Positions 51,600 through 63,229 of a DNA stretch of 64,000 bases are shown here, piece by piece. Each line of letters begins with the position of its first letter. The first letter of the stretch is position 1. This stretch comes from Takakia lepidozioides (taxonomy: Eukaryota; Streptophyta; Takakiopsida; Takakiales; Takakiaceae), in assembly GCA_030704615.1 (NCBI GenBank), contig CM060731.1, forward strand, positions 43,276,001 through 43,340,000. Direction: 5' to 3'. The position numbers and the translations under genes were made by a program. Below the pieces are notes generated by a model. It ran no database searches. It was not told the origin of the DNA and saw only the letters and a program-made list of their open reading frames with translations.

Positions 51600-53110
51600 C
51601 ATGCGGAAATGAGGTTCCAGATTTCCGTCCGGAGTGATTCTTTCGATTGCTGCTCGACGGAAATACGGCGCCGCATTTCCGTTCTGCATCTTGGTCATGC
51701 ACCAGAGCGACGGAAATGCGGCACCGAGTTTCCGTCCAGGGGAAACCTTTATACTCTCCAGAACGGAAATGCGGTAACGCATTTCCATCCAGCAAGCACG
51801 GTATGTGAAGGTGGAACGGAAATGCGGTACCGCATTTCCGTTCTGATTGAGAATTATGAACAACGGGAACAGAAATGCAGCACCGCATTTCCGTCGCAGT
51901 CGCACCTTCCGACATACCAGAACAGAAATACGGCGCCGCATTTCCGTTTTATATCTGACGCATGGAGCTGAGGAATAGAAATGCTGCACCACATTTCCGT
52001 CCTCACAAGACCTTCATACTCTCCAGAACGGAAATGCGGTAACGCATTTCCATCCAGCAAGCACGGTATGTGAAGATGGAACGGAAATGCGGTACCGCAT
52101 TTCCGTTTTGATTGAGAATTATGAACAACGGGAACAGAAATGCGGCACCGCATTTCCGTCCGAGTCGCACTTTCCGACATTCCAGAACGGAAAAGTGGCA
52201 CCGCATTTCCGTTTTGTATCTGATGTCACCTCCCCACATTCCAGAACGGAAATGCGGCACCGCATTTCCGCCCGGGTGAGACCTTCATACTCTCCAGAAC
52301 GGAAATGTGGCACCGCATTTCCGTTCTGATGAAAAATCGTGAAACATCGGAACTGAAATGCGGTACCGCATTTCCGTCGGAGTCGCACCTTCCGACATTC
52401 CAAAACGGAAATGCGGCGCCGCATTTCCGTTTTGTATGTGAGGCATGGAGCTGTGGAACGAAAATGCGGCACCGCATTTCCGCCAGGGTCAGACCTTAAT
52501 ACTCTATAGAACGGAAATGCGGTACCTGACTGAAAATCGTGAACAACGGGAACAGAAATGCGGCACCGCATTTCCGTCCGAGTCGCACCTTCCGACATTC
52601 TAGAACGAAAATGCGGCGCCGCATTTCCGTTTTGTATATGAGGCCTGGAGCTGTGGGACGGAAATGTGGTGCCGCATTTCCATCCATGTGAGACCTTCAA
52701 ACTTTCCAAACCGGAAATGCGGCACCGCATTTCCGTTCAGGTGAGACCTTTATACTTTCCCGAACGGAAATGTGGCACGGCATTTCCGTTCATCAACTAA
52801 GGTACGTGAAGGGGGACCGGAAATGCGGTACCGCATTTCCGTTCAGATTGAAAATCATGAACCACGGGAACTGAAATGTTGTTCTGCATTTCCGTCCGAA
52901 TCGCACCTTTCGACATTCCAAAACGGAAATGCGGCGCCGCATTTCCATTTTGTATCTCATACATGGAGTTGTGGGACGGAAATGCGGCACCGTATTTCCG
53001 TTCAACAACTAAGGTATGTGAAGGTGGAACGGAAATGCGGTGCCGCATTTTCTTCCAACAAGTACGGATGTGTAGCTTCGTGATGGTACTTAAGGGAAAT
53101 GCGGCGCCGC
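51600..53110. repeat. Central palindrome array of element D, about 54-bp period
   Basis: About 27 copies of AAATGCGGYRCCGCATTT with CGGAA/TTCCG flanks. Cores vary in the middle pair only in matched fashion or nearly so: CGGCGCCG, CGGTACCG and CGGCACCG, with occasional CGGTAACG. Steps are 53-56 bp. Spacers alternate among a few types (tgaaaatcgtgaacaacggg, agtcgcaccttccgacattc, tgagaccttcatactctcca). It lies between the 5' end of the transposase (minus) and that of the second gene (plus). Confidence 0.9.
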
Positions 53111-53465
53111 ATTCGCATTTTCACTCCAACTCATCAGACACTGGGACGGAAATGCCTTGAAATGTGAACACGTGGAGCAACGGAATTGCGGCACATGTCT
53201 GCACTCTATCTGACTGAAGTGGCATGAGGCGGCGCGGCCTGACCGTTGGATAATGATGTTTGTTTTTCGGACGGCAGGCGTACCCTGAACGATTCGAATT
53301 TCGTAATGGCGCAAAGTCCACGAGGAGACACTTTCGTCCAACCCTTTCGAACCCAAGTGGTGCATCACCGCCGTTTCATCTTCTTTTGTCGTGTCTCCTC
53401 AATCACCCCTCTCGCGCCCTTTCCATCTGCACTCTTCGCCCCTTTTCCCTGTCTCTGTTCTTCTT

Positions 53466-54190
53466 ATGCTCGAACCTGAGAGGGAGGGAGTGCGTGCACC
53501 AGAGAAGAGACATCGTCGCAAGCTCCAAAAATTGTACTTCGGACGTAGGCCAATGCCGAAGGGGAGGAAGCAGATGCGTCTACAGGAGGAGATTGCCATC
53601 TCGCAGCATCAGCCACGCAGGCAACCCAGCCACCAGTGAGAGCTCTGTGCTATCGGGATTCGCCAGCTGATCGAGCACCGAAACCCGCCTCATTTTTCTT
53701 CTGCAATTCTTAGACTGTATGCTAGGAGACTTGACTGCAGAAGATGTTTGCATGCCTGACCGGAAAGGTGGACGTGCTAGAGGGATCGCAGGAATCCGAA
53801 GAGCCGCAGGCAGAGTCCGTGGAGCTAGCTGCAGCACGCACACCCAGCCGATCCACGAGCACGGGTCTTCCTGCCGGTCCTAGCCCTGTGCGTTTCAAGG
53901 ACGCGGCTTCCATGGGCAAGTCTTTGCAGTTCAAAGCCCTAGAGAGCGACTCGCCTTCAAAGGTCATGGAGAATCGCCAGCAGGGGTCTAGCCCTTCTCC
54001 AACAAAGACGAAGAAGAAGCAGCCCGTCCTTCAACTTGTTTCTGAACCGGACCAGGCCGTTTCCCCCCCCACCCAGGCGAATGAAGCAGATTCAATTGCA
54101 GCAGACACCTTCACCTGCAAGAATGAGGAAGCACAAGGCAATCAGGGGGAGGGCAGAGCAGTCTCCCGCAAAACCGATTCCACGAGTTGA
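53466..54190 (+). pseudogene. 5' exons of the methyltransferase-like gene of element D
   Basis: A CT-rich leader (cttttccctgtctctgttct) precedes ATG at 53466: MLEPEREGVRAPEKRHRRKL, FGRRPMPKGRKQMRLQEEIA. Exon 1 ends CCACCA before GTGAGAG, exactly as in B. The intron is 53636-53740. Exon 2 begins KMFACLTGKVDVLEGSQESE, matching B's LMFSCLFDMGAGEGSQGG, and continues polar and Ser/Pro/Lys-rich to a stop at 54188-54190. A one-base shift in exon 1 is needed for the splice phase. This N-terminal part has no known domain; it looks nuclear and DNA-binding by charge only. The catalytic half is missing. Confidence 0.55.
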
Positions 54191-57054
54191 AGCTGTCAAG
54201 TTAAATAAGCATAGTGTGAAAACAACTAGAATAAAGCTAGTTATTTGTATTTAACACTTGGATTTAGGTCATTTTATTAAAGATAATCCCCACTAAACGT
54301 CAAAGAGAGAGAGATGACGCCAACCGTGGCAGTTACCGCCTCTTCCCCTTGCACGGGTCACTAAACATCAAACGAAACTACCTTGAACTGTAGTGTGAAA
54401 AGAAGGGGGCATAAATCCCCCTTCTAGTTAACTCCTAAATTGTTCCTTACCCAAATACACACTTACTCACACCACACTTAATCACTCCTACTCTATTCAT
54501 GATCAGAGATTGGGTACCCTCATCCACGCCGCAGCGGAAGAGAAGACATGGACAGGGGTTGAGAAGTTTCTCAAACTTATAACTTGGCTCATTTGTAAAC
54601 AGGGTATTGCATATGCCAGGGTTCTGTTTCCTAAATGTTTCAAGACATACATTATCACAAAATCAGGTTAGCCAGCACCCATGAAGGGCAATCCCTTCAT
54701 AATACTGGCAGGCTAGTTCCATGAAATACACATCAAGTTTTATGGTCACTAGTTCAACTACAACGGGCTCCGGGTTTTTCACACACACATAGCCTCACTT
54801 TGATGATCCACCATTCCTCTTTCAAGATCTCTTTTCCCCATCCCTTTGCATCAAGGACATATGACACTTTCAACCCTCTCAATCCCTTCTTGCAGATACA
54901 AAATGGGCTACCAATAATCACCCTCAAGTGATCTTCTCTGTTGCAGCCCTCAGCCCCTGCATGCTTCTAAGTAATCATGCAATCAGCAGCCAACAGGTTT
55001 ACTTCTACCTGATTCATTCTCTCTGAAAAATGCTACTTCCTAACCTAATTATATGCATGTTGCCCTCATTGTAAGTCATGGGCACTTCTTCTTTACTCAA
55101 CCTCATTCACATCCGCCCAAAATAGGAAGCATCCTTTGTTTAAGAACTGACTTCCCAACTTCTTGCAGCACTCCACACAACTTCCACCCTGCCTCACTTT
55201 CTCTCTACCACCAGGACTGGTATGAATTCCAGAAGTCTCCATTCCATTTGCCAAAATCTTTTTCTATCTCCCTCATTTCCATTGAGAGTATCTCTACCAG
55301 AATTCCATAGCAACTATCCCTAAGTAAGAGAAGGTCCTTGTATCTATCAACTTAGCTCTCTTATACTCCAGCTGAAGCGGTGGGATCGCCTGCCTGAAAT
55401 GGCACCTCACCATCTCTGTCAGCAGCTCCCCTAACTCCTTTTGTCGTTTGAATGCCACGTTGTAAAAACAAAGATCTATGCATGTCAGATCCTGTCATTG
55501 CTATGCCACTCCACCTTCAGATATTTCGTCGATTCAAGCGTTCCGTGAGTCTTGACAGCTCTGTTTCAACCTATGGCAGTAACCTTGTTGCTTGCCAACT
55601 AACTACCCTATCCTACCATCTCTGCTAATCTACCCTAAGATCTGATGTGATAACAAGAAGACAGTCATTATCTGAAAGCTTCATGCTCTACATATTTCAC
55701 TCTTTGCTTCTTTATTTACAGATAACCTGTATCACTGTCCACAAGCCAATGCCCTCATTCTGGCGATTGCACCATTTCACAAGTGGTCAAGTCAGTAATC
55801 CCATCTCTGCCCTTGATCTGGCAGCAATTGCTTCTCCACAAGTGCAGCTTTCTATAATTGCACATGAATGCAATGGCGGCGGTATCAGTTTGCACACCCT
55901 ACCTCTGGCAGATGCCCGTCATGATGGAGCTGCTCCATCATCTTAACTAGCCTTTGATCAAGTCTGCAACCCCACCTTCCTATTCCCTGGCAGCAGGTTG
56001 TTTCCCTTGCAGGTTCATCCTCCTTGTCATCGTGGTTATGAGAGTAACGACGGCACTGCTGCCCCTCCACCGAGCTGCTTTCCCCGCAACTCCTACACCT
56101 TCAGCGGTCAAATCACAGGAAGCACCGCCTCTATGCCTTCATTACTTCTGTCAGTAGTACATGATATTACTTCCCTTGCCCTTGATGAATCGTCCTGCAA
56201 CACTCCCTCTCTTCAAAGCCATGAAACGATTACTGCACTGCCTCCCTTCTCCTGGCTTGAGCAAAATTACCTAGCTGTTCCCTGCACGATTACCCTCCAG
56301 CAAGCCCTAAGCTTCCTCGACCCGCGTTTCTACGGTAATCACCAGCGATGAAAGCCATTCATCCTATGGATGAAAAGGCGTATTTCATGACTTAGCCACA
56401 TTTTGTCCTGGCAGAGCAATAGCATAGTGTGCCCATGGAATTACCTGTAGGCATGGATAGTTCCCTCCCGTTATTAGTACCAGGGCACTCCCTTTGTAGT
56501 AATGCCGGATCCTGATGCCAAGCAAAATTTCCATGTTACTCCCCTGCATTCACACTACAGAACAAAACTTGTTCAAATCAGTATCTTGCATTTAATGGGC
56601 TGACAAATGCTAAGACATATCTGCGCACACATCATATCCTGGTAACTGAGTATGGTAAACCTTTGGATCAGTAGGCCAGAAAACCCATGAAAACCCTTTC
56701 GTATCTCTTATTGCCCAGCTCTTAACTTGTACATGTGGTTAAGGTTAACAATATATAGGAAGGAACTTAGAACAATGCAGCTCCCACTAGATTTTCTCGT
56801 CGAGAGGACTGTGGCCCAGCCTGATGGAGATGGAGATGGAGATCTAAGATGCAGAGAAAATCTGAAAAGCATCGTGCCAATCCATCCGCATTCAGTGGAC
56901 AGGCAAGGAAGGAAGAACCCAGCGGAGCATCCCCCCTTGCCCTGAAAACTAGATGCGTGCAGATCTACGATCAGGCGTGGTTAATGGTCGATATGATGCT
57001 CTCAGCACGCGTAAGAACGTCCCTGGAAGCGCACTCTGCGGATGCCAAGCATGT
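54191..57054. other. Long stretch without recognisable genes
   Basis: Frames are short and look random on both strands. On minus, 54980-54760 reads GLRGLKVSYVLDAKGWGKEI and then LKEEWWIIKV, which could be a scrap of a retroelement protein, but I cannot name it. No terminal repeats, tandem repeats or RNA genes are seen. Confidence 0.35.
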
Positions 57055-57510
57055 CTAGCCACGTATGTACTTGTGGGAGCTGATTAGACTTGCTCCTTGA
57101 CCGCACCTCCATGTGAACATCTCCAGCGCAGTAATCGGAGGCCAAGCATATAATAATCGGAGGCCAAGCATGTAGGCACGTATATGTGGCTGATTAGAAC
57201 ATCTCCAGCGCAGTAATTGGAGACCAAGAATGTGGGTGCATATATATTTGTGGCTGATTAGACTTGCTCCTTGAGACCTCCATCTGACCCTCTCCAGCTC
57301 AGTATATTTCGTATAGGCCCCACGCATGGTTTTGACTGGGTGGACCTGCTCCTTGAGACCTCCATCTAAAGTCCCAAGCCCAATATTTGAGGTCGATTCG
57401 ATTTGCAGCTTGCCAGGCTCACTAGTGTAACGTTCATGTCAGATGCTGTACAAGCAGTAGGTACGTATATATATTGACGTGGCTGATTATACTTGCTCCC
57501 TGAGACTTGC
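57055..57510. repeat. Degenerate tandem repeats of about 90 bp
   Basis: The words ggctgattagacttgctcct, acatctccagcgcagtaat, cggaggccaagcat and ccttgagacctccatct recur in the same order four to five times with many changes. 57511-58150 shows a smaller repeat of aaaggact words and no gene. Confidence 0.65.
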
Positions 57511-58149
57511 CTCACTGGCAAATAAGACTACCCTTCACTGCGTACAGATTTCTACTCAACTTGAGTATGTCATGAAGTAGTACATGTGAAGCTATACAGT
57601 GTATTTCTATTCAGGACTTGAGTATGCCTGAAACAATTACAAGGACACATACAGGGAGTCGCTGTGTTAAGCACTTCAAGTAGTTGTGACTAAGTTGATT
57701 GTAAATAACATAGTAAATATATGCCATTGACTTGGATTTTTTGGTTTGGTCTGGGGCGTGTTTGAAAGGGACTCTATCGTTTTTCTGTGAAGAAAGGACT
57801 CTAATCATTTTTCATTGAGTTGCATCTTCCAGTTTAGTTGGGATTGGAAAGGACTTCATTCCTATCCAGCCTTTGTTTTGCGGCAAGATCTTCAGGACTT
57901 TGAAAGGACTTTGATTTCTATCAGCTAGTCTCTATTAATCAAAGCTCCATAAATATACATGTTTGTAATGATTGATTGACGTCCATGTGATGGTTGGGAA
58001 AGCACTCTACACAGTGCATGGACACTGAACCACTATATGTCATTGAAGAAGTCTCAAAATGTATATTTTTCATCGCTGTACATATAGTGTACTGTTGCAA
58101 TTGATGATGAAATGTGCCCGACTATATTGAGCCAATATGTTTGAAAAGA

Positions 58150-58311
58150 AATCAGATTTCCCCGCCCCAAATGACATTGGAGGCATACATAAGGAAGTGG
58201 AGAGGTCTCACCTGGAGATATTGTTTTTTCCGAGAGTTCTCCAAGGATGGCAACATTTTATGGTCCAACGACTTTGACAGTCAGGTTGGGGGAGAGTGGG
58301 CCATGATGTGA
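58150..58311 (+). pseudogene. Exon of the methyltransferase-like gene of E (pre-WYLDCPP)
   Basis: Reads TLEAYIRKWRGLTWRYCFFR, then EFSKDGNILWSNDFDSQVGG. C has EAYMRKWRATVWALWF on minus near 17240-17170, so this is the same exon; E preserves it better. Function of the region unknown. Confidence 0.5.
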
Positions 58312-58324
58312 GTTGTGTACAGGT

Positions 58325-58830
58325 GCAATGTCCTACTGGAAACTGTGTTGCCTCTTGTGAGAAATCGTTAGGCTTTGTTAGCAGTGTAATCACAGATCCA
58401 AAGTGAATGTCGTTGCCGACATTCACTTCTATGTCTGTGTCCTTCCAAAGCTAGAGATTGCATTCACCTAGATTAGGAACTTAGGGTGTGTTTGCAGTGT
58501 CCTTGAATGGAATTTTGTGAATGACATTGACGACATTCACATCCAGAGCTGTTGTGAGCTCCTGAGATTTATTGTACGTTTTGTATGTTGAATGTCCTAC
58601 TAGAAATTGTGTTGCCTCTGGTGAGAAATCGTTAGGCTTTGTTAGCAGTGTAATCACAGATCCAAAGTGAATGTCGTTGCCGACATTCACTTCTATGTCT
58701 GTGTCATTTCAAAGCTAGAGATTGCATTCACCTGGATTAGGAACTTAGGGTGTGTTTGCAGTGTCCTTGAATGGAATTTTGAGAATGTCGTTGAGGACAT
58801 TCACATCCAGAGCTGTTGTGAGCTCCTGAG
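58325..58830. repeat. Intronic tandem duplication with TTGC-loop palindromes (E)
   Basis: A block of about 265 bp occurs twice (from cctactggaaactgtgttgc, 58332, and cctactagaaattgtgttgc, 58600). Each copy contains GTGAATGTCGTTGCCGACAT and TCAC, a perfect 10-bp stem with a TTGC loop, and a weaker gaatgwc...gacattc. The core CGTTGCCG is that of the array in C. Confidence 0.75.
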
Positions 58831-58945
58831 AGCTCCTTAGAGCTGTTCTGAGCTCCATTTCCTTCCTCGTTTTTTTCATTCTGTGCTACTGGCATCTTAC
58901 TCATTTCGCACTTTGGTGGGTTGGGTTTTGTCTCGTGTTTCACAG

Positions 58946-61168
58946 GTACACGAAATATGTGTTTATGGATGGAAATCACCTTAGCGGTATTCCAGACTAT
59001 CTTGACATGTGGTCGGACCCTGCAAACGATCCAACCATGTACACTACAGGGATATTGAAGGACTGGAGTCATTTTCACTTCAGAGACCGTGGTTGGTACC
59101 TAGACTGCCCACCTGAGCACATGACCTTTCAAGAGCAGCACATGAAATATTTGAACAATAATGGTGAGATGCTGGCGCCTCTGAATGACGAGGAGTACCA
59201 AAGAAACATAGCAACATTGGCTGCCAAGGAGCCTGATGCTCAGGAAACGACGCAGAAGGGCAAGAAGGCGGGGCGCAAACCAAAAGACAAGGCTCCTGAT
59301 GTCATAGCCATATCACCAGCAAAGCCAAAGGACAAAGACAAGTCCAAGGACAAGGAGAAGGAAAAGGACAAGGGGAAGGAGAAAGAAAAGGAGATGGAGA
59401 AGGAAAAGGAGAGTGAGAAGGACTTCACTGTTGGAAGGTATACCCGCACAATTCAGTGCGTGTTCGATGCCAGGCCACACCCTTCCCGTGCTGATTCAGT
59501 ATAAGAGATTAAGATTGTCAATGAGGGTTGGCTGACGATGATGCAGAGTCGAAAGAGCGGATACACTAGGGTGTCTTTGCCTACCTGGATCTCATTCCTT
59601 AATCTGGTGAGAATTTGATTTTCTTTCTTTTGCATCTGTAAGTGTCATTTGCAGTATTAAAGTTTGGTTCTTTGAAAACATTATTGTCTTCGTTCTAAAA
59701 ATGAACATTTCTGTTGCAGGTGAGCACTGGTCCCACCTTCGTGTGCGGTGTGCAGAAAATATTTGCGGCTGACATGGTCATTCTCGACATCCCGGACGGC
59801 CAGGCTGTGCCAGAAGTTCTTCCAAAGGGCAAGACGCCAAGCTGAAACAAATTCGATGACAACTACTGGAGTTGGGTGTTCGGGTTCTGCAATAATTTCC
59901 TCTCTGATGCAGGGACACTTCTGCTTTTTCAGTCATGTGACAAAGATAGTCGTCGGGCATTGGCATCATACCTGAAGTCCTCTGGGTTTGAAGTTTTGCG
60001 CACATGGAATTGTGTGAACAGCCTCTACCTTGTGAAAGGGGGTTGTCCTGGTCAGCTGGTATGCCGTCTCCCTTCTGCTTGTGCTTTCATGCTGCGTTTC
60101 AATGTTCTCTGCAGCTCCACTCTAGAAGAATCTATAATGATCGACACCGATCATCACAGATTAGAGACAAAACAGATTGTTATATGCCTGTGTTTTGAAT
60201 AGCCAATGTACAAACTTCCACTATAGTTTGTGTTTACCACCCTAACCTGCAGTCTTTGGCAGACGAGGATGTTCGAGGCGATCTGCCTGCGGAGGATTCG
60301 CACCTCAAAGACACCATCCTCCGTCCGCAGCTTTGAGATTTCTAACCAGGGTTGTTTCGTCAACCCCCCGTATGAGCTACATGTCGATGACATTTTGTAC
60401 AACTTCATGCAGTCTAGTCAGATTCTCAAGAGACCAGATAGCACTCCCTGGAGAGGTGCAAAAGACAAAACCCCAGCGTTCATGCAGATACTGCTGGAGT
60501 CATGCAGCCACCATTTTGCACGGGTGGTCGATCTTTCTGTGTCCACATATTCGTTCTCTCCCTTCCGAATTGATTTTCTTTCACTAGTTTCATCTTCTTA
60601 AATCCCCCCCCACCAACCTATTCATGTCCTCCTGTCTGGTGTAGGAGCAACTTACCATGCATGCAAGGCAGGCGGAAGAAGCTTTTTTGGCATGGAGGGT
60701 GATTCTGACCTTTACAAGACAGTGCTCCTCCCCCTTTTGTCTGGCTCCACTTCAGGCACATGGACTGAGAGGATTCAAATCCGAAATGATGACGATCCCG
60801 AGGATAAGCAGATCGACAACGACTTTTCATGTGAGTAAGTCCTAAACCCACTTTGGGAGCCATACTCAATTTCTCGGACATCAAATTTACAGTAATAACT
60901 TTTTTGGGGCTGTGACTTGCAGGAAAGGCAGCGATGGATCTTCAGGAGATACCCCCATTTGTGGCGAGTCTGTTTTCGACAGCCCCCTTTCCAATTTTCT
61001 GCTTCCTATGTATGCTGAAGCAATGACACTTCATGCCGCCGAGACTCTATCCCATGACTTTTTATTGACCGGCCGCAGGTGTAGCCAGCGTAGATCCAGA
61101 GTTCTTAAATACTTAGACTTAATGCAGAGGACGTGGGGATACATTGTACTGACTCTGAGTCAGACTGA
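58946..61168 (+). pseudogene. Methyltransferase-like gene of element E
   Basis: Exons with matching partners in C: 58946-59606 (661 bp; RYTKYVFMDGNHLSGIPDYL, RGWYLDCPPEH, then a long Lys/Glu repeat), 59720-60058 (339 bp; ADMVILDIPDGQAVPE, YWSWVFGFCNNFLSDAG, LASYLKSSGFEVLRTWNCVN), 60263-60548 (286 bp; NPPYELHVDDILYNFMQSSQ, STPWRGAKDKTPAFMQILLE, VVDLSVST), 60645-60830 (186 bp; GATYHACKAGGRSFFGMEGD) and 60923-61168 (FLLPMYAEAMTL and acidic tail). ILDIPDG is at 59780-59800. Defects: a stop replacing Trp (TGA near 59843), a lost donor at 60549 and a shift in the last exon. The order motif IV, X, I, II is that of beta-class amino-methyltransferases. Confidence 0.75.
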
Positions 61169-61284
61169 ACTTTGTTCTTTTAATGTTCTGTTTCATCCTC
61201 TTCGGAAAACATTGAATCCCCTAGCCTTACTCCACTGTAGTTGTTCCGGCAGAAAAAAAAGAATCAAAGAATCTACTTTCATTA

Positions 61285-61640
61285 AAATGGCAATATGTAT
61301 GAATCCATCCCACAAACCCCACTCACTCTTCTCATATCCATTGTGCATTCATCTACTGTGTATTCATGCGTGCTCCATTCATGAATGTTTTCCTTTATTC
61401 AACATCCATTGTACATTCATCCACTGTACTCTGTAATCCACCCCACAAACCCTCACTCATGTCATATACATTGTACATTCATCTACAGTATATTCATGCA
61501 TCCTCCAGTCATGAATGTTTTCCATTATTCAGCATCCATTATACATTCATCCATTTTACTCATACCCATCCCACATTCATCCATCTACTTTCATTTTTCG
61601 CACTCATCCATATGTTTATCATCCACTCTACATTCATCCA
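61285..61640. repeat. About 132-bp tandem duplication rich in CATTCATCCA
   Basis: The block cccacaaaccc...gtacattcatccactgtact (from 61309) recurs from 61441 with moderate changes; ATTCATC words continue to 61650. It follows the 3' end of the gene of E. 61641-61785 shows no gene. Confidence 0.75.
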
Positions 61641-61784
61641 TCCCTCATTCATCTGTTGCTTTCAGGTGGGAATGACCACGTCCTTTTATTACGTCGTCCA
61701 GCTTGTTTCTGCGGTAAAGGGTGCTCTTCCGCGGGAATACACTCCACTTCTTCCTTGGCGTGTGGTAACACGGCCTTCAAGCGC

Positions 61785-61885
61785 GATGACGTGGAGTGAG
61801 CCCCGTGATGTGGCGTTGGCGCAAGGTGACGTGGCATGAGCGCAGTTGCTCACACGCTCACGCGACCAGGCTCACGCTGAGGCAT
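61785..61885. repeat. Right end region of element E
   Basis: Contains three TGACGTGG/TGATGTGG words and GTGAGC/GCTCAC repeats like those of the left end of C in reverse. The expected final GAATAGCACCCCC is not present. Confidence 0.5.
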
Positions 61886-62612
61886 CCTTGGTTGTTCAGA
61901 TAGGTCATCTGTCACAGCTACCCTGCCTTCCTATCCAAGACAATCAAAGAGCTCAGTTTGCCTAGTGAGTGAGCATTTCGTTTGTGTACATGACGGTGTG
62001 TGTCAGAGAAAGATTTCTTTGAAAGACTACTTTGCATACATGTTATGCATTAAGCATTGTGACTCGTCTTGAGGTAACAGAAAAATGGGAATGTCTCTAC
62101 GGGTTGGTGCGCAGAAAAGGTTGGCTATCATGATGAAGAAGGCTGGATAGAAGGGATGTGATGATGATTGTCTTTCTAGTTGTCTTATTGATTATTCTCA
62201 CCTTCCTTGTTGTTTCTGTGTAAGCCGTTTCATGTAAAAGTAAAGTTGTATGAGAGTCCTCACATTGCAAATGAAGTCAAGCGAGATAGGTTGTGTCTGC
62301 GGTGCTCCCTTGTTTCGCCTATCAGCTACAGTGAAAGTGCAGCCATTGGCTGTCCTCCAATTTTAGTTGTGACTTTTACCATGAGGGTATAGTCCCTTGT
62401 GGAGACAAGTGTGGGGTTTGAATCACTAGTGCCAACTGGAGAGAGAGCCACATAGGCCTGACATTGTCCTTTGTGTCTTATGAAGTACAAATACTTATTG
62501 GCCTTTGGATGTTTGGTTCCAAGTCAAGAGATTTCATACATTGTTGGATCTAGCAATGTATCTCACTCCGGGATCAATGATCATAAACTGAAGAAAAGAA
62601 AATGTGTTTGGT
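61886..62612. other. No gene seen
   Basis: Short random frames only; no repeats of note. Confidence 0.4.
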
Positions 62613-62662
62613 CCTAATATTGCGCATTTGATTGCGCGCGCAATCAAGTACGCAATATTAGG
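62613..62662. repeat. Isolated 50-bp near-perfect palindrome
   Basis: The outer arms CCTAATATTGCG and CGCAATATTAGG pair perfectly, the centre TTGATTGCGCGCGCAATCAA is a perfect 20-bp palindrome, and only two base pairs between them mismatch. It stands alone, without array neighbours, in AT-rich DNA. Confidence 0.9.
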
Positions 62663-63229
62663 GATTTTTCTATGTTTCTAGAGATCCCATATCCATTGCA
62701 TGAAAACCTGATGGGTTATTCTCAATTTTATGGATTTCACATAATGAAAAATATGTATGGGTTGCCAACTGTTAAAAAAAAAGACCCATGTAAAAGAAAA
62801 ACTGAAATTCCATTAGGTTAAGCAAAATGTGACAGATGTGTTGTGCAAGTCCAGCAACCATCCACGAAGCTTTCGATTGCAGGCCGCCTGTCCATAAACC
62901 ATCCAAAGAACTGGAGTAAGAAGCGCATAACACTACCGTGTATTAAGGAAGGAGGCCTGGCTTGCAAGCAGAGGCCAGAGCCCATGCAAGAAGAAAATTT
63001 ATTGGCGACCAGCAGATGCTGCACATTGTGGAGGAGATAGGTGCAGCAGGTTTTTTTTTCCCTGAGACGACGGGAGTAACACCTGGGCTGCGGGTGAGGG
63101 AGAGATGAGAGATTCTGGGTTGCACTGCGATTTGAAGCGGGTTGGGGGAGAGAGGAGGGAGATGAAAGGGGGTGGGACAGTAGGAGGAATGAGGGGAAAA
63201 GTGCAGTGGTGGAGGCGGGGTTGCACTTT
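62663..63229. other. Upstream of the BTB relic, no gene resolved
   Basis: No clear exon. A Gly/Arg/Glu-rich open frame runs into the BTB relic from 63105, but the part before 63230 does not look conserved. Confidence 0.35.

Larger units (their letters stand above)
46824..54190. mobile_element. Element D: transposase, palindrome array and start of the second gene
   Basis: From left to right: terminal repeat, subterminal sites (aaatgcggtgccgcatt at 47282; aaatgcggcgccgcattt at 47375), the most complete transposase on minus (51346-47651), a palindrome array (51600-53110) and the 5' exons of the methyltransferase-like gene on plus (53466-54190). The rest of that gene and the right end are missing. 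The arrangement is the mirror image of B and shows that the array sits between the two divergent genes. Confidence 0.7.
58150..61885. mobile_element. Element E: second ParB-methyltransferase-type element, truncated
   Basis: A plus-strand copy of the methyltransferase-like gene of C without its ParB exon, ending in a region (61785-61885) whose gtgacgtggcatgagcgcag, cacgctcacgcg and ggctcacgctg words match the inverted left end of C (14176-14240). The terminal repeat itself is decayed. No transposase or left end is found. Confidence 0.55.

Noticed and set aside
51510-53083. Open frames with repeated ERKCGAAFPF-like peptides in the D array
   Set aside because: Repeat translations on both strands with no start context and no constraint other than the palindrome.
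54760-56351. Possible LINE-type retroelement in the gene-poor stretch
   Set aside because: A few Trp/Gly-rich peptides looked suggestive, but no reverse transcriptase motif or poly-A tail could be found on either strand.
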